A stretch of DNA of 64,000 nucleotides from Betaproteobacteria bacterium (GCA_016868195.1 VGHQ01000003.1:85637-149636), one strand, 5' to 3'. Shown: positions 45,784-56,421, counted from the first letter of the stretch. Made by a program: numbers and translations. Notes: generated from the letters alone by a model not told the origin.

Positions 45784-46706
45784 CCTCTGGGGTGATGGGT
45801 TTCGTGCAATTTCTTTAAGCGTTCGCGTGCCACATGCGTATAAATTTGTGTGGTCGAAATATCTGCATGCCCCAATAACATTTGAACCACACGTAAATCT
45901 GCACCATGATTAAGTAAATGTGTTGCAAAGGCATGTCGTAATACATGGGGAGATAATGTTTTTTGAATACCCACAATCAAGGCGTAGCGTTTAATTAAAT
46001 GCCAGAATGATTGTCGTGTCATTAATTCTCCACGTTGTGTTACAAATAAATCATCTGATACATGTTGATTAAGAATATGAGGCCTCGCTTCTTTTAAATA
46101 ACGATCAATCCATTCAGCAGCAACTTCCCCCATGGGGACCAATCTTGTTTTACTTCCTTTCCCTGTAACGCGAATCACACCATCAGCAAGGCTCACCTCA
46201 GTCACTCTTAAGCTAATCAGTTCTGTGACGCGCAAACCACAGGCATAAAGAAGTTCTAACATCGCGCGATCACGAAGACCTAATGGTGATGAAATCTCAG
46301 GGGCTTTTAAAAGCAACTCCACTTCAGTTTCATTTAAGCTTTTAGGGAGTGACTTTGGTAACTTTAGTGCTTCAATATGAAGTGTCGGATCTTCATGAAT
46401 ATCACGTTCACGCAAGTAATAACGATAGAAGCGTCGGAGTGTTGCGATCAATCTTGAAATACTTCTCGCTTTTACATGGCTAAATTGATTCGCAAGGTAA
46501 GCTTGGATGTCGCTTTGATGAGCCTCTAATAATATTTTTTTGATATCACGATTTAAAAATTCTGAGAATTTCATTAAATCAAAGCGATAGCTATCTAAAG
46601 TATTTTTAGCTAAACCGTCTTCAAGCCATAAATGATCAATGAATTGATCGATAACTTTTTTTTCGTCATCAGAAATTACAACAGGCTCTCGTGTTTTCTT
46701 CATCAT
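45780..46706 (-). CDS. xerD: Tyrosine recombinase XerD
   Basis: Resolves chromosome dimers at dif with XerC. The 308 aa protein has the N-terminal SAM-like core-binding domain and the catalytic set: Arg (YACGLRVTEL), Lys (GKGSKTRLVP), HxxR (PHVLRHAFATHLL), His (LLGHADIS) and nucleophile Tyr (TQIYTHV). It begins just beyond the rplS terminator, transcribed in the same direction. Confidence 0.94.
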   Translation of the reverse strand: MMKKTREPVVISDDEKKVIDQFIDHLWLEDGLAKNTLDSYRFDLMKFSEFLNRDIKKILLEAHQSDIQAYLANQFSHVKARSISRLIATLRRFYRYYLRERDIHEDPTLHIEALKLPKSLPKSLNETEVELLLKAPEISSPLGLRDRAMLELLYACGLRVTELISLRVTEVSLADGVIRVTGKGSKTRLVPMGEVAAEWIDRYLKEARPHILNQHVSDDLFVTQRGELMTRQSFWHLIKRYALIVGIQKTLSPHVLRHAFATHLLNHGADLRVVQMLLGHADISTTQIYTHVARERLKKLHETHHPRG

Positions 46707-46726
46707 ACAAAAAGATTAACACAAAT

Positions 46727-46755
46727 AAAAAAGCCCCGCTTTAACGGGGCTTTTT
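46727..46755 (-). terminator. Rho-independent terminator of the rpsP-rimM-trmD-rplS operon
   Basis: AAAGCCCCG and CGGGGCTTT with a six-base loop and T runs on both strands. It starts just past the rplS stop and before xerD. Confidence 0.92.
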
Positions 46756-46758
46756 AAA

Positions 46759-47208
46759 TTACTCAGCTGCCTTATCGGGAGCTACTTCAGGCGCTGCTGC
46801 CTTCGGTGTTTCTGTTTTTGGGATGTCTTGAATAATTTCCTTTTCACGCGCATCTAATTTTTCACGGATACGAGCAGATTTGCCTGAACGTTCACGTAAA
46901 TAATAAAGTTTTGCACGGCGAACATCGCCGCGACGTTTTAATTCGATTGATGCGATAAGAGGGGAATATGTTTGGAATGTACGCTCAACACCTTCACCGG
47001 ATGAAATTTTACGAACCGTGAAAGCTGAATTAAGACCGCGATTTCTTTTTGAAATCACAATACCTTCGTAAAGCTGCACACGTTTTCTTGTACCTTCGAC
47101 CACGTTTACACCGACTGCAACTGTATCGCCTGGTGCAAAGTTAGGGATGGTTTTACCTAGACGAGCAATTTCTTCTTGCTCTAATAATTGAATAATATCT
47201 GCCATCAT
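46759..47208 (-). CDS. rplS: 50S ribosomal protein L19 with Ala/Pro-rich tail
   Basis: A 149 aa protein. The first ~120 residues are canonical L19 ([59 protein letters not shown]). The last ~28 are an added acidic Ala/Pro segment ([16 protein letters not shown]), similar in style to the tail on S16 in the same operon. Last gene of rpsP-rimM-trmD-rplS. Confidence 0.96.
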   Translation of the reverse strand: MMADIIQLLEQEEIARLGKTIPNFAPGDTVAVGVNVVEGTRKRVQLYEGIVISKRNRGLNSAFTVRKISSGEGVERTFQTYSPLIASIELKRRGDVRRAKLYYLRERSGKSARIREKLDAREKEIIQDIPKTETPKAAAPEVAPDKAAE

Positions 47209-47221
47209 CCGTTCCTTTTAG

Positions 47222-47989
47222 TTATAGAGAGTCTTGTTCCTGCTTATCTATTGATTCAAGCAGCCGAGTCTCTTCTTTAGTCAACAGCCTTGCGGCCAAC
47301 AAATCAGGTCGTCTGACCTTGGTTAACGCTAACGATTGCTGTAATCGCCAGGCGCTAATTCTAGCATGGTTACCCGATAATAATACATCTGGCACCTTAT
47401 ATCCTTCATACACTTCCGGTCTCGTATAGTGAGGGCAATCAAGTAAGCCATTCACAAACGAATCCTCAATAGCCGAATTATCATCTCCTAACACGCCGGG
47501 TAGTTGCCTAATAATGGCATCCATCACCACCATGGTAGGTAATTCCCCGCCACTTAATACGTAGTCGCCAATTGAAATTTCTTCATCGACACTACTTTCA
47601 ATCAGCCTCTCATCTACCCCCTCATAACGACTCGCTATAAAAATGAGTCCTGAAGCTTTTGACAGTTCCATCACTTTTTGATGTGTGAGTGGTAATCCTC
47701 TTGCGGATAAATGAATCACTCGGACATCTTGAATGCCTTTATTCATTTGCGCTTTTTTAGCAGCATCGATGGCCTTCTTTAAAGGCTCAATCATCATCAG
47801 CATACCAGGGCCGCCGCCATAAGGCCTATCATCCACAGTACGATGTGCATCGTTTGTGAAATCTCTAGGATTCCATAAAGTTAAATCAACAAACGCTTCA
47901 TGAAATGCACGAGAGGTAATGCCAAAATCCTTCAATGCTTGAAACATCTCAGGAAAAAGTGTCACCACATCAAAAGACAAGGATTTCAT
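47222..47989 (-). CDS. trmD: tRNA (guanine-37 N1) methyltransferase TrmD
   Basis: SAM-dependent SPOUT methyltransferase making m1G37. The 255 aa protein has the trefoil-knot motifs [13 protein letters not shown] and [12 protein letters not shown], and the N-terminal [11 protein letters not shown]. It is 13 bases upstream of rplS and directly after rimM without a gap. Confidence 0.97.
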   Translation of the reverse strand: MKSLSFDVVTLFPEMFQALKDFGITSRAFHEAFVDLTLWNPRDFTNDAHRTVDDRPYGGGPGMLMMIEPLKKAIDAAKKAQMNKGIQDVRVIHLSARGLPLTHQKVMELSKASGLIFIASRYEGVDERLIESSVDEEISIGDYVLSGGELPTMVVMDAIIRQLPGVLGDDNSAIEDSFVNGLLDCPHYTRPEVYEGYKVPDVLLSGNHARISAWRLQQSLALTKVRRPDLLAARLLTKEETRLLESIDKQEQDSL

Positions 47990-48493
47990 TTAAAAATCTT
48001 TATCCCAGTCGACTTCAATTTCTTTTTTCACCATATCCACATTGACAATCACATGCGGAATAAAGGGGATTAAATATTCTCTGTCGCCCTTTACGACTAA
48101 AACATCATTCACTCCCGTTTCCAGAAAAGTTTGAACGACACCTAAATGTTCTTTCTGTTGATTGATGACTTCATGCCCCATCAAATCATTCCAGTAATAT
48201 TCACCTTTTTCTAAAGCGGGTAACTCATGTTTGGGTACTAAGATCGTTTTATTCTTTAACCCAAATGCCGCGTCTCGATCATCCACATTCAAAAGCTTAG
48301 CCACAATCGTATTACCATGTATTTTTGATGTTTCGATCGGGTAGCTTATCGAAGATTTTTCATCTCCAATAAGCCACTCTTTTTTATTGAGAAGTTGATG
48401 GATATCTAATGTGAAGGGCTGAATTTTAATCCAACCTTTGACACCATATGGCCCACTGATGCGTGCCATGATAAATTTTTCTACCTCAGTCAT
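47990..48493 (-). CDS. rimM: 16S rRNA processing protein RimM
   Basis: Ribosome maturation factor that binds S19 and helps assemble the 30S head. The 167 aa protein has the N-terminal ARISGPYGVKGWIKIQPF and the C-terminal PRC-barrel YYWNDLMGHEV...LIPFIPHVIVNVD. In the standard operon order, directly before trmD. Confidence 0.95.
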   Translation of the reverse strand: MTEVEKFIMARISGPYGVKGWIKIQPFTLDIHQLLNKKEWLIGDEKSSISYPIETSKIHGNTIVAKLLNVDDRDAAFGLKNKTILVPKHELPALEKGEYYWNDLMGHEVINQQKEHLGVVQTFLETGVNDVLVVKGDREYLIPFIPHVIVNVDMVKKEIEVDWDKDF

Positions 48494-48523
48494 ATCACTT
48501 GTATCAACAAGTGAATCAAAACA

Positions 48524-49051
48524 TTAAGCGCTTTCAGCTGGTGGTTCAGTCGCCTCAGCTGGAGCTGCTTCTGGTGTTACCTCAGGAGCTGATACTTCTA
48601 CTGGGGCCACATCTGCGGCTGCCTCAACCGGTGCGGCTTCTGGAGTAGGCGCTGCTGCCGCTGCAGCTTCTGCTGCTTTCGCTTTTTCTTCTGCTTCTTT
48701 AGCGTCCATCGCTGCTTTTAATTCTTCAGCTTTTTTAGCTGCTTCTTTAGCTTTTCTAGCTTCTACTTTGTCTGCATCTTTTTTCTTTAAAGCCACAATT
48801 GCTTCTGGGCCTTTTAAATGAAGTTTCACTAATCGATTCACTGAGTCTGAAAGAAGTGCCCCATGGCCTTTCCAATGCGTGACACGTTCGTTATCAATAC
48901 GAAGCGCCTCAGTGCCCATTTTAGCCATTGGATTATAAAAACCAATACGCTCAATAAAGCGTCCGTCGCGGCGATTTCTTGAATCTGCCACCACTACATT
49001 GTAAAAAGGGATCTTTTTTGAACCGCCTCTAGAAAGTCGAATAATTACCAT
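48524..49051 (-). CDS. rpsP: 30S ribosomal protein S16 with long C-terminal extension
   Basis: A 175 aa protein, about twice the usual S16 length. Residues 1-85 are canonical ([35 protein letters not shown]). Residues 86-126 are Lys/Glu/Ala-rich and probably helical. Residues 127-175 are almost wholly Ala, Pro, Glu and Val. First gene of its operon, with a good promoter upstream. The role of the tail is unknown. Confidence 0.96.
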   Translation of the reverse strand: MVIIRLSRGGSKKIPFYNVVVADSRNRRDGRFIERIGFYNPMAKMGTEALRIDNERVTHWKGHGALLSDSVNRLVKLHLKGPEAIVALKKKDADKVEARKAKEAAKKAEELKAAMDAKEAEEKAKAAEAAAAAAPTPEAAPVEAAADVAPVEVSAPEVTPEAAPAEATEPPAESA

Positions 49052-49097
49052 AATTTACACTCTTCAATTAGTTAAAATTTTCTTAAGAAAGGGGCGG

Positions 49098-49127
49098 ATT
49101 TTACGCTATTTTTGACATATTTGGCAA
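49098..49127 (-). promoter_or_regulatory. Predicted rpsP operon promoter
   Basis: On the minus strand TTGCCA (49122-49127) and TAAAAT (49098-49103), spaced 18 bases, about 46 bases upstream of the rpsP ATG. Each hexamer has five of six consensus bases. Confidence 0.6.
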
Positions 49128-49169
49128 GCAAAATCACTGTAAAGACACGAATTTAAGGTCTCTTTTTGT

Positions 49170-49838
49170 CTATTGATAAGGAGTAGGATCATCAATCCCA
49201 GCGGCTTTAAAGCCATTTTGCCTTAAACGACAAGAGTCGCAGACGCCACAGGCTCTTCCAACTTGATCGGCCTGATAACAAGAGACTGTTAAACTATAAT
49301 TCACACCCAAACCAACACCTTTGGCAATAATAGCTTCTTTAGATAAATCGATGAGTGGAGTATGAAGTTGGATGGTTTGACCTTCCACAGCTGATTTAGT
49401 CGCTAAATTGGCCATTTTCTGAAATTGCTCCATATACTCGGGTCTACAATCAGGGTATCCTGAATAATCGACAGCGTTGACCCCTATAAAAATATCATGG
49501 GCACCAATCACTTCCGCCCAACCAAAAGCGAGCGTCAACATGAGAGTATTACGAGCGGGCACATAAGTAATGGGAATCTGGGCGCTTGATTCGGTTGGCA
49601 CTTTTAAATCAGGATTAGTGAGCGCTGAAGTAAGCATCCAACTTAAATCCATCTCAATAGTTTTATGCTCTTCTACCTTAAATTGAGTGGCGATTTTTTT
49701 AGCGGCTTCCAGTTCTGCAATGTGGCGCTGATGATAATTCACACTTAAGGCATAACATGTATATCCCTGACTTTTCGCGATCGCAAGGGTTGTCGCAGAA
49801 TCAAGACCCCCTGATAAAAGAACAACTGCTTTAGACAC
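49170..49838 (-). CDS. queC: 7-cyano-7-deazaguanine synthase QueC
   Basis: Converts carboxydeazaguanine to preQ0 for queuosine. The 222 aa protein has the PP-loop [16 protein letters not shown] and the zinc cysteines [17 protein letters not shown] near the C-terminus. It overlaps queE by eight bases. Last gene of the long Ruv-Tol-Que run. Confidence 0.97.
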   Translation of the reverse strand: MSKAVVLLSGGLDSATTLAIAKSQGYTCYALSVNYHQRHIAELEAAKKIATQFKVEEHKTIEMDLSWMLTSALTNPDLKVPTESSAQIPITYVPARNTLMLTLAFGWAEVIGAHDIFIGVNAVDYSGYPDCRPEYMEQFQKMANLATKSAVEGQTIQLHTPLIDLSKEAIIAKGVGLGVNYSLTVSCYQADQVGRACGVCDSCRLRQNGFKAAGIDDPTPYQ

Positions 49839-50472
49839 CAGGCTTCTCTCCCCAAAGTAATTTATGTAATTGAATTTGCATGCGTACAGGGAGTTGATCT
49901 TCTAAAATCCAATCGCCTAAATCGGTGATGTTTAGTTTTTGATATACAGGCGAAAATAAAACATCACATTTTTCTGAAAGTTTATATTGATTAATTATTT
50001 TTTTAGCCCAGTCATAATCTTCGCGACTACAAAGCACAAATTTAATTTCATCCTTTAAGTGAATGAAGTTTAAATTGTCCCAATAATTTTTTTTCTCCTC
50101 ACCGGATTCGGGCGTCTTGATGTCTAAAATAATTTTGATGCGAGGATCGACTTCTTTAATAGACAGTCCACCCCCCGTTTCAAGAGAGACTTTGAAATTT
50201 TGATCTGCTAAAACTTTAAGAAGATTCAATACCTCTTTTTGCGCTAAAGGCTCGCCGCCTGTGACTGTGACATAGTGAGTATGGTATTTTTTAATTGTCT
50301 CCATAATCTCATCAATAGTCATCATGGACCCACCTTGAAAAGCATAAGCCGTATCGCAATAATGACAACGCATGGGACATCCGCTTAGACGTATAAAAAT
50401 GGTAGGCAATCCTACGCGAGAGGATTCACCTTGTAGTGAATAAAAAATTTCAAAGATTTTAAGTTGTGTCAC
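49831..50472 (-). CDS. queE: 7-carboxy-7-deazaguanine synthase QueE
   Basis: Radical-SAM enzyme contracting carboxytetrahydropterin to 7-carboxy-7-deazaguanine. The 213 aa protein carries the cluster motif [13 protein letters not shown] (CxxxCxxC) and the [12 protein letters not shown] site. Coupled to queC. QueD and QueF are not in the window. Confidence 0.96.
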   Translation of the reverse strand: MTQLKIFEIFYSLQGESSRVGLPTIFIRLSGCPMRCHYCDTAYAFQGGSMMTIDEIMETIKKYHTHYVTVTGGEPLAQKEVLNLLKVLADQNFKVSLETGGGLSIKEVDPRIKIILDIKTPESGEEKKNYWDNLNFIHLKDEIKFVLCSREDYDWAKKIINQYKLSEKCDVLFSPVYQKLNITDLGDWILEDQLPVRMQIQLHKLLWGEKPGV

Positions 50473-50513
50473 GCTGAGGAATGTAAGACTAAAAAATTTA
50501 AGATATGAAAATT

Positions 50514-51290
50514 TTAGGGCTTAATGCTTTCTAAAACCTTCAAACGCTTTTGTGCATTTTGAATCACATCACTCTTAGGATATTTTTTAATTAAATCCTT
50601 TAGACTTTTTTTAGCTTCGGGAATAAGTGCTAATTGGATTTGTGCATTGGCTAAACCTAATAAAGCTTCTGGGTTTTTTATAAAATCTGGATGTTGATCT
50701 AGTAATTTTTGATAAGTCCCAAGAGAGGCTTTGTAATTTTTTAAATTGAATTGCGAATTCGCTAAACCATATTTAGCATCTGGCAATAATGCACTATTTG
50801 GAAATTGCTTTATAAAGTCAGTGAAGGCTTGAAAAGCCTCTTTATATTTCATGCCATCTAAAAGCTGATTCGCTTGATCAAATATCTCTTCATCTGATGG
50901 TGGTTTGACTTCAGGTGCAGGTGGAGCTTCTGCAGGCGTACCAGATGGAGCCGCATTACTTGCAACTGATTTTTCTTCCATCTTTCGAAGTCTGCCATCT
51001 AAATCTTGATAGAGATCTTTCTGGCGTTGCTCAACTGTCGCATTTAAATGACGAAGTGTTTCCATTTCACCGCGAAGTTTAGAAACATCTTGTTTGATTA
51101 ATTCGATTTGATTGAGCATATCGTTAAGGCTGCCACTTTTAATGACAGCCTCTAGATTTACAATACGCGCTTCTAACTCTGTTTCTTTTAATAGCATCTC
51201 CTGAAGTTTTTTTCTTGCGTCAGTATCTTCAAAAAGTGCCGCATGAACAGGTGCTGCAAATAAACATGCTAGAAGAATGAGTTTTTTCAT
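50514..51290 (-). CDS. cpoB: Cell division coordinator CpoB (YbgF)
   Basis: A periplasmic Tol-Pal accessory protein of 258 aa. It has a signal peptide (cleavage after VHA), a coiled-coil trimerisation region at about residues 25-105 and C-terminal TPRs (FPNSALLPDAKYGLANSQF). It is placed after pal as in other proteobacteria. Confidence 0.93.
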   Translation of the reverse strand: MKKLILLACLFAAPVHAALFEDTDARKKLQEMLLKETELEARIVNLEAVIKSGSLNDMLNQIELIKQDVSKLRGEMETLRHLNATVEQRQKDLYQDLDGRLRKMEEKSVASNAAPSGTPAEAPPAPEVKPPSDEEIFDQANQLLDGMKYKEAFQAFTDFIKQFPNSALLPDAKYGLANSQFNLKNYKASLGTYQKLLDQHPDFIKNPEALLGLANAQIQLALIPEAKKSLKDLIKKYPKSDVIQNAQKRLKVLESIKP

Positions 51291-51303
51291 TAAATCTTAA
51301 TGC

Positions 51304-51801
51304 TTACTCTTTTTCGTATGAGATATCCACACGACGATCTTTTCCATAACACGCATCATCTTTACAATTAGTATCTGCGCGCTCTTCACCGAAACTTACT
51401 GTTTCGATTTGTGTATCTTGCGCACCTAGCACGTTCATAGATTTTTTTACTGACACAGATCGTTTTTGACCAAGGGAAAGGTTGTACTCGCGTGAACCAC
51501 GATCATCAGTGTTACCTGTGAGTGTCATTTTAGCTTTTGGATGGGAAGCCACATATTTCGCATGAGCTGCGACAAGATCTTTATATTCGGCTTTGACAAC
51601 ATCTTTATCATAATCAAAGTAGATGCTTCGTTTCGATAAAATATTATTAGGATCACGAAGGCTTGCTAAGTCGAGATCTTTTTCATCATCAGAAGCTGAT
51701 GAGGATGGGCCACTCGGTTTTGGTGCATCATTAATCGGTGTCGAACTACAGCCTAATAAAAATAATGAAAGCAAAGTTGCAAGTAATAGTGATTTTTTCA
51801 T
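51304..51801 (-). CDS. pal: Peptidoglycan-associated lipoprotein Pal
   Basis: Outer-membrane lipoprotein tethering to peptidoglycan. I chose ATG 51801, which follows a GGAGA site, over an in-frame ATG five codons upstream. The lipobox is LFLLGCSS. The OmpA-like domain has SIYFDYDKDVV, LTGNTDDRGSREYNLSLGQK and C-terminal RRVDISYEKE, plus an extra Cys pair (NCKDDAC). Thirteen bases from cpoB. Confidence 0.96.
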   Translation of the reverse strand: MKKSLLLATLLSLFLLGCSSTPINDAPKPSGPSSSASDDEKDLDLASLRDPNNILSKRSIYFDYDKDVVKAEYKDLVAAHAKYVASHPKAKMTLTGNTDDRGSREYNLSLGQKRSVSVKKSMNVLGAQDTQIETVSFGEERADTNCKDDACYGKDRRVDISYEKE

Positions 51802-51827
51802 TTTCAAAGTCTCCATGAGTTAATTTT

Positions 51828-53132
51828 TTATTTTGCAAAAGGTCCCCAAGCAGGCTCTCTAATATCATCAGCTTGAATATTAAATGATTGGTGAACAACC
51901 CCATCAATTGATACCGTTGAAAGTTCGCCAGAGCCTCTAACCTTATGTGAATATAGTATCACATGTCCATTAGGTGAGAACTTAGGTGCCTCGTCAAAAG
52001 GGCCGTCCGTAATTTTCGTAATTTGTCCTGTTTGTAAATCATGTAAGACCACTCTAAATCGACCTTCATCCTGTGTCACATAAGAGAGTATTTTTCCATC
52101 GGGTGAAACATTAGGATTTAAGTTTTGATTTCCTTCAAAGGACAAGCGTTGTGGCTCGCCGCCAGTTGATGAAACCTTGTAAATTTGGGGACGACCACCG
52201 CGATCTGATGTGAAATAAATTGACTTACCATCAGGCGACCAAACAGGCTCTGTGTCAATGTGTGTACTTTGAATAAGTGGTTTTAAATTGGAGCCATCGG
52301 CATCGATTAAATAAATTTGTGAATTTGCGTTATAGGTTAAAACAATGGCCAAACGTCTACCATCGGGCGACCATGAGGGGGAGCTGTTATTGCCTTTAAA
52401 ATTAGCTAATACTGTTCTTTGTCCCGTAACTAAGGATTGAATATAAATAATCGGTTTTTTCTTTTCAAAAGATACGTAAGCAATTTTTGTGGCGTCCGGT
52501 GACCATCTCGCAGAAATAATAGGCTGAGGGGAACTTACCACCGACTGAATATTAAATCCATCGGCATCGGCTACGTTGAGAGAATAGCGACCTTTATTTT
52601 TTGAAATATAAGAAATTTTGGTACTAAAAACTCCTGGAATGCCCGTTAATTTTTCATAAATAGTGTCAGAAATTTTATGGGCGATGGCACGGTATTGCGC
52701 AGCAGGCCCTGAAAATTCCATTGTCGTTAAAATAGTTTTTTTATTCACATCCACCAAAAACCAATTCACTTTTAAACGATTGTTATTGATTTCGAATTGA
52801 CCTAGCGTCATCACTTGCGCTTCAATTGCAGTCATTTCAGGGTAATTAATTTCACTCAACACGAATGGTTTGTTAATCAACCCATTAACCTCCAAGGGCC
52901 TAAAAAATCCTGAACGATAAAGATCGGCCGCGATAATTTGATGCATAAGACTATTCGCTTTATCGTTTCCTACTTCCTTATATGGCATCACTGCAATATT
53001 GATTTGTTTCGTGCCACCTCCGGAAATCTCAATTGTCTCAATGGCGAACGCATGTGGGGCAATCAGAGAAAACAGGAGTAAAGAAATAAATGCTTTGAAT
53101 ATTTTTAAGATACTTAAATTATATTTTTTCAT
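51828..53132 (-). CDS. tolB: Tol-Pal system protein TolB
   Basis: Periplasmic beta-propeller that links TolA and Pal. The 434 aa protein has a signal peptide (cleavage after HAFA near residue 30), an N-terminal alpha/beta domain (INIAVMPYKEVGNDKANSL) and about five propeller repeats of the type WSPDGKSIYFTSDRGG. Overlaps tolA by 14 bases. Confidence 0.97.
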   Translation of the reverse strand: MKKYNLSILKIFKAFISLLLFSLIAPHAFAIETIEISGGGTKQINIAVMPYKEVGNDKANSLMHQIIAADLYRSGFFRPLEVNGLINKPFVLSEINYPEMTAIEAQVMTLGQFEINNNRLKVNWFLVDVNKKTILTTMEFSGPAAQYRAIAHKISDTIYEKLTGIPGVFSTKISYISKNKGRYSLNVADADGFNIQSVVSSPQPIISARWSPDATKIAYVSFEKKKPIIYIQSLVTGQRTVLANFKGNNSSPSWSPDGRRLAIVLTYNANSQIYLIDADGSNLKPLIQSTHIDTEPVWSPDGKSIYFTSDRGGRPQIYKVSSTGGEPQRLSFEGNQNLNPNVSPDGKILSYVTQDEGRFRVVLHDLQTGQITKITDGPFDEAPKFSPNGHVILYSHKVRGSGELSTVSIDGVVHQSFNIQADDIREPAWGPFAK

Positions 53133-53910
53133 TGGGTCTAAAGTTAAGTTTTAAATTTTTAAATTTCGAAAATAAATCGGTATCTGTGGGCACCGGTAAC
53201 GGCTGTGATTGAAAAATAGCACGTTCGACCGATTCGTCGCATACAGGGATACCGCTTGATTTTAACATTTTAGGATTGCCAATCAATTCTCCTGTCGGCA
53301 TCAACCCAATTTCAAATTGAAGCTCAACAGGACTCTTACCACATAATTGCTTATTCACATTCTGCTGAATTTTTCGTTGAATTAAAAACTTATATTTATC
53401 CATTTCACCTAATTTAGCCCCCCCTTCGATAGGGTTAGCATTTGATTGTTTCATCTCTTCGTGACGGTTTAATGAAGGCTTTGGTTTGTCTTGTAATAAC
53501 TCCTGCTGAAGTTTGGCTAATTGATCTTGCTTCAAAAGTTCTTCCTGAATTTTTTTCAAATCATCTTTCTTTTTTTGGTCTTCTACTTTTTTACGTTCCT
53601 CTTCTTCTTTTTTTTGTTTCAAACTAATATCGGCTTTATCACTTGTAAGTGATTTAATGATTTCTTCTACTTTAGAGGGTTTAGGCACGGGCTTAGGGGG
53701 CTCTAATTCAACTTTCTTTTCAACCGGAGGTGCTTCAACTGCTTTAGCATTCGGTTGAGGAATAGAATCCCATAACTCTACTTCAGCCACCTGAGGTAAC
53801 TTTACCCTCCATTCAAAACTCACCATCATGATGAGCATTAAAACAATATGCACACTCACTGCATAAATCGCAGATCGCTTCGCTATGAATTTTTCTTGAG
53901 GTCGAATCAC
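53119..53910 (-). CDS. tolA: Tol-Pal system protein TolA
   Basis: Inner-membrane protein spanning the periplasm. The 263 aa protein has an N-terminal membrane helix at about residues 14-33, a proline-rich part (PPKPVPKPSK), a Lys/Glu-rich coiled coil at about 85-150 and a TonB-like C-terminal domain (ELQFEIGLMPTGELIGNPKM, SVERAIFQSQPLPVP). Shorter than E. coli TolA because of a reduced coiled coil. Confidence 0.93.
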   Translation of the reverse strand: MIRPQEKFIAKRSAIYAVSVHIVLMLIMMVSFEWRVKLPQVAEVELWDSIPQPNAKAVEAPPVEKKVELEPPKPVPKPSKVEEIIKSLTSDKADISLKQKKEEEERKKVEDQKKKDDLKKIQEELLKQDQLAKLQQELLQDKPKPSLNRHEEMKQSNANPIEGGAKLGEMDKYKFLIQRKIQQNVNKQLCGKSPVELQFEIGLMPTGELIGNPKMLKSSGIPVCDESVERAIFQSQPLPVPTDTDLFSKFKNLKLNFRPNEKI

Positions 53911-53918
53911 GTCTTAAT

Positions 53919-54308
53919 TTATTTTTGTGGCTTTAAAAGTAAGCCTACCTTTGAGACATTGTTTTGTTTTAATAAATCCATAAGACTGATGACTTCGTCA
54001 TATTTCACATTCTTATCAGCCGCAATCACAAGTGCTCGATCAGGCGTGGTTTTAATTAAAGACTGCACATGACTCAACAATCGATCGCGGGTATAACTTG
54101 TACCTTCAATCTCAATGGTGTTATTAAGTTTGACTGTAATGACAATAGGCGCTCCCGTTTGTTTTAACGTTTCACCGACTTCAGGGAGCTCCACCACACC
54201 TGGATTTGTCATAGGCGCTGTCACCATAAAAATGACGAGTAAAACTAAAGTCACATCAATATAAGGCACGACATTGATCTGATTCATGAGGCGACGTTTA
54301 CGCATCAC
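53919..54308 (-). CDS. tolR: Tol-Pal system protein TolR
   Basis: ExbD-family protein of 129 aa with one membrane helix carrying the essential Asp (NVVPYIDVTLVLLVIFMV) and a periplasmic domain (ALVIAADKNVKYDEVISLMD). Follows tolQ without a gap. TolQ/TolR use the proton gradient to energise TolA. Confidence 0.96.
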   Translation of the reverse strand: MMRKRRLMNQINVVPYIDVTLVLLVIFMVTAPMTNPGVVELPEVGETLKQTGAPIVITVKLNNTIEIEGTSYTRDRLLSHVQSLIKTTPDRALVIAADKNVKYDEVISLMDLLKQNNVSKVGLLLKPQK

Positions 54309-54980
54309 TTATCCTTTTCTTTGTAAGATGTTGACGAACTCTTCCATGAAGCTTTCGTATCTCACGGATAAACGGTCAACTGAAGTTGCAAAGCGGTTAT
54401 AAGCGATCACTGCTGGAATGGCTGCAAATAAACCAATCGCGGTTGCAATGAGAGCTTCTGCAATACCGGGAGCTACTTGTGTGAGGGTCGCTTGTGCGAC
54501 ATTCGCTAAACTCCTAAACGCATTCATGATGCCCCATACGGTGCCAAATAAACCAATATAAGGACTCACTGATCCTACAGAGGCTAGAAACGGTAAATGC
54601 GCATCTAAAAAATCAAGTTCGCGATTATAAGTCGCTCGCATCGCACGCCGCACCCCTTCAATCACATCACTCATATCGGCACGCGTTGTTTTATGGCGAT
54701 TAAATTCTTTGTAGCCGGCTTCAAAGATTGTGGCTAACCCTTGATTTTTAGTGCGGCCACTATGAATACTGTCGTGCAATTTATCAAGATCGCCACTTGT
54801 CCAGAATGTATTTTCAAATTCATCAACTGCAAGTTCAGCGTTTTTTAATACAGAAATTTTAATAAAGATATACCACCAAGAAAATCCAGAAGCAGCTAAT
54901 AAGATAATCATGACTAACTGAACAGGAATAGTGGCACCTGTAATTAAACTTAAAAAAGATAAATCATTCACTACATTCAT
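54309..54980 (-). CDS. tolQ: Tol-Pal system protein TolQ
   Basis: ExbB/MotA-family proton channel subunit of 223 aa with three membrane helices. The conserved segment FLASVGSVSPYIGLFGTVWG and the third helix EALIATAIGLFAAIPAVIAYN are clear. Overlaps ybgC by four bases. Confidence 0.97.
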   Translation of the reverse strand: MNVVNDLSFLSLITGATIPVQLVMIILLAASGFSWWYIFIKISVLKNAELAVDEFENTFWTSGDLDKLHDSIHSGRTKNQGLATIFEAGYKEFNRHKTTRADMSDVIEGVRRAMRATYNRELDFLDAHLPFLASVGSVSPYIGLFGTVWGIMNAFRSLANVAQATLTQVAPGIAEALIATAIGLFAAIPAVIAYNRFATSVDRLSVRYESFMEEFVNILQRKG

Positions 54981-55387
54981 AAAGACTCCATAGCTTGTTT
55001 AACGGTAGATGAGATACGTACGGGCTTAAATTTTTCACTATCAATGCATGCAATATCAACATGCGCATCAATTAACATTTCTTCACTACGATAAATCATT
55101 TGCCTAAATTCAATTTTGCTTGAGCCTATATCTATCAGTTCGCTTTTAACTACCAAGTCATCATTAAAACGTGCAGGTAATTTATATTGAATATCGATAC
55201 GATGCACCACAAACATAATATGTGCTTGATGTTTTAAATGACACTGATCAATACCCACACTTCTTAACCACTCTGTTCTGGCACGCTCCATAAATTTTAA
55301 ATAATTAGCGTGATAAACGACACCCCCACTATCGGTGTCTTCAAAATAAATACGAACAGGAAAAGAAAAAGTTTTTATTCCTGCCAT
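54977..55387 (-). CDS. ybgC: Acyl-CoA thioesterase YbgC
   Basis: A 136 aa hot-dog-fold thioesterase. The family active-site stretch [20 protein letters not shown] includes the catalytic Asp. Overlaps ruvB by 13 bases and tolQ by four. It is first of the ybgC-tolQRAB-pal-cpoB order. Confidence 0.95.
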   Translation of the reverse strand: MAGIKTFSFPVRIYFEDTDSGGVVYHANYLKFMERARTEWLRSVGIDQCHLKHQAHIMFVVHRIDIQYKLPARFNDDLVVKSELIDIGSSKIEFRQMIYRSEEMLIDAHVDIACIDSEKFKPVRISSTVKQAMESL

Positions 55388-56412
55388 AAATTATCGGTGA
55401 GATGTTGAATAGGTGGTTTCATACCAAAATGCAGATAGGTTGCTTGTGTGACCACACGGCCTCTTGGGGTGCGCATAAGATAGCCTTGTTGAATGAGATA
55501 TGGCTCTAATACATCTTCAATCGTTTCGCGTTCTTCACCAATCGCTGCCGCTAAATTATCTAAGCCTACAGGACCGCCATTAAATTTTTCTAAAATAGCT
55601 TGAAGTAATTTTCGATCCATGACATCAAGCCCTAATAAATCTACATCCAACATTTTAAGTGCGTCATCTGCAATTGATGCTGTAATTTTTCCATTAGATT
55701 TGACTTGTGCAAAATCACGAACGCGTCTTAATAAACGGTTTGCAATACGAGGGGTGCCACGAGAACGTTTTGCAATTTCTAATGACCCCGATGGATCAAT
55801 ATCAGCCTCTAAAAGAGTGGATGAGCGATCAACAATTTTGGCAAGCTCTTGTTCGCTATAGAACTCTAATCGAGACACAATACCAAAACGATCACGTAAT
55901 GGATTGGTCAGCATACCTGCGCGCGTGGTCGCTCCAACTAATGTAAATGGAGGCAAATCAAGCCTCACGGATCTGGCTGAGGGTCCTTCACCAATCATGA
56001 TATCCAGTCGGTAATCTTCCATCGCGGGATATAAAATTTCCTCTATGACGGGGGACAGGCGATGAATTTCATCAATGAATAACACATAGTTCGGTTCTAG
56101 ATTGGTTAAAAGTGCTGCAAGATCGCCTGCTTTTTCTAAAACAGGGCCTGATGTTTGACGGAGATTAACGCCCATCTCTTTTGCAATAATATGCGCTAAA
56201 GTCGTTTTACCTAAACCAGGTGGCCCAAAGAGAAGCACATGATCTAAGGCTTCATTTCTATTTTTAGCAGCCTTAATAAATATTTCTAATTGGCTTCTGA
56301 CTTTTTCTTGGCCCACATATTCTTGAAGCTCTTTTGGTCGAAGTGCTCGCTCAATCGATTCCTCGACGGGCTCATTTAAAGTACCTGCCACAAAACGATC
56401 GGATTCAATCAT
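55375..56412 (-). CDS. ruvB: Holliday junction helicase RuvB
   Basis: AAA+ motor for branch migration. The 345 aa protein has Walker [13 protein letters not shown], Walker B LFIDEIHR and the C-terminal winged helix ([15 protein letters not shown]). Nine bases after ruvA. Confidence 0.98.
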   Translation of the reverse strand: MIESDRFVAGTLNEPVEESIERALRPKELQEYVGQEKVRSQLEIFIKAAKNRNEALDHVLLFGPPGLGKTTLAHIIAKEMGVNLRQTSGPVLEKAGDLAALLTNLEPNYVLFIDEIHRLSPVIEEILYPAMEDYRLDIMIGEGPSARSVRLDLPPFTLVGATTRAGMLTNPLRDRFGIVSRLEFYSEQELAKIVDRSSTLLEADIDPSGSLEIAKRSRGTPRIANRLLRRVRDFAQVKSNGKITASIADDALKMLDVDLLGLDVMDRKLLQAILEKFNGGPVGLDNLAAAIGEERETIEDVLEPYLIQQGYLMRTPRGRVVTQATYLHFGMKPPIQHLTDNLWQE

Positions 56413-56421
56413 GCTGATTCA

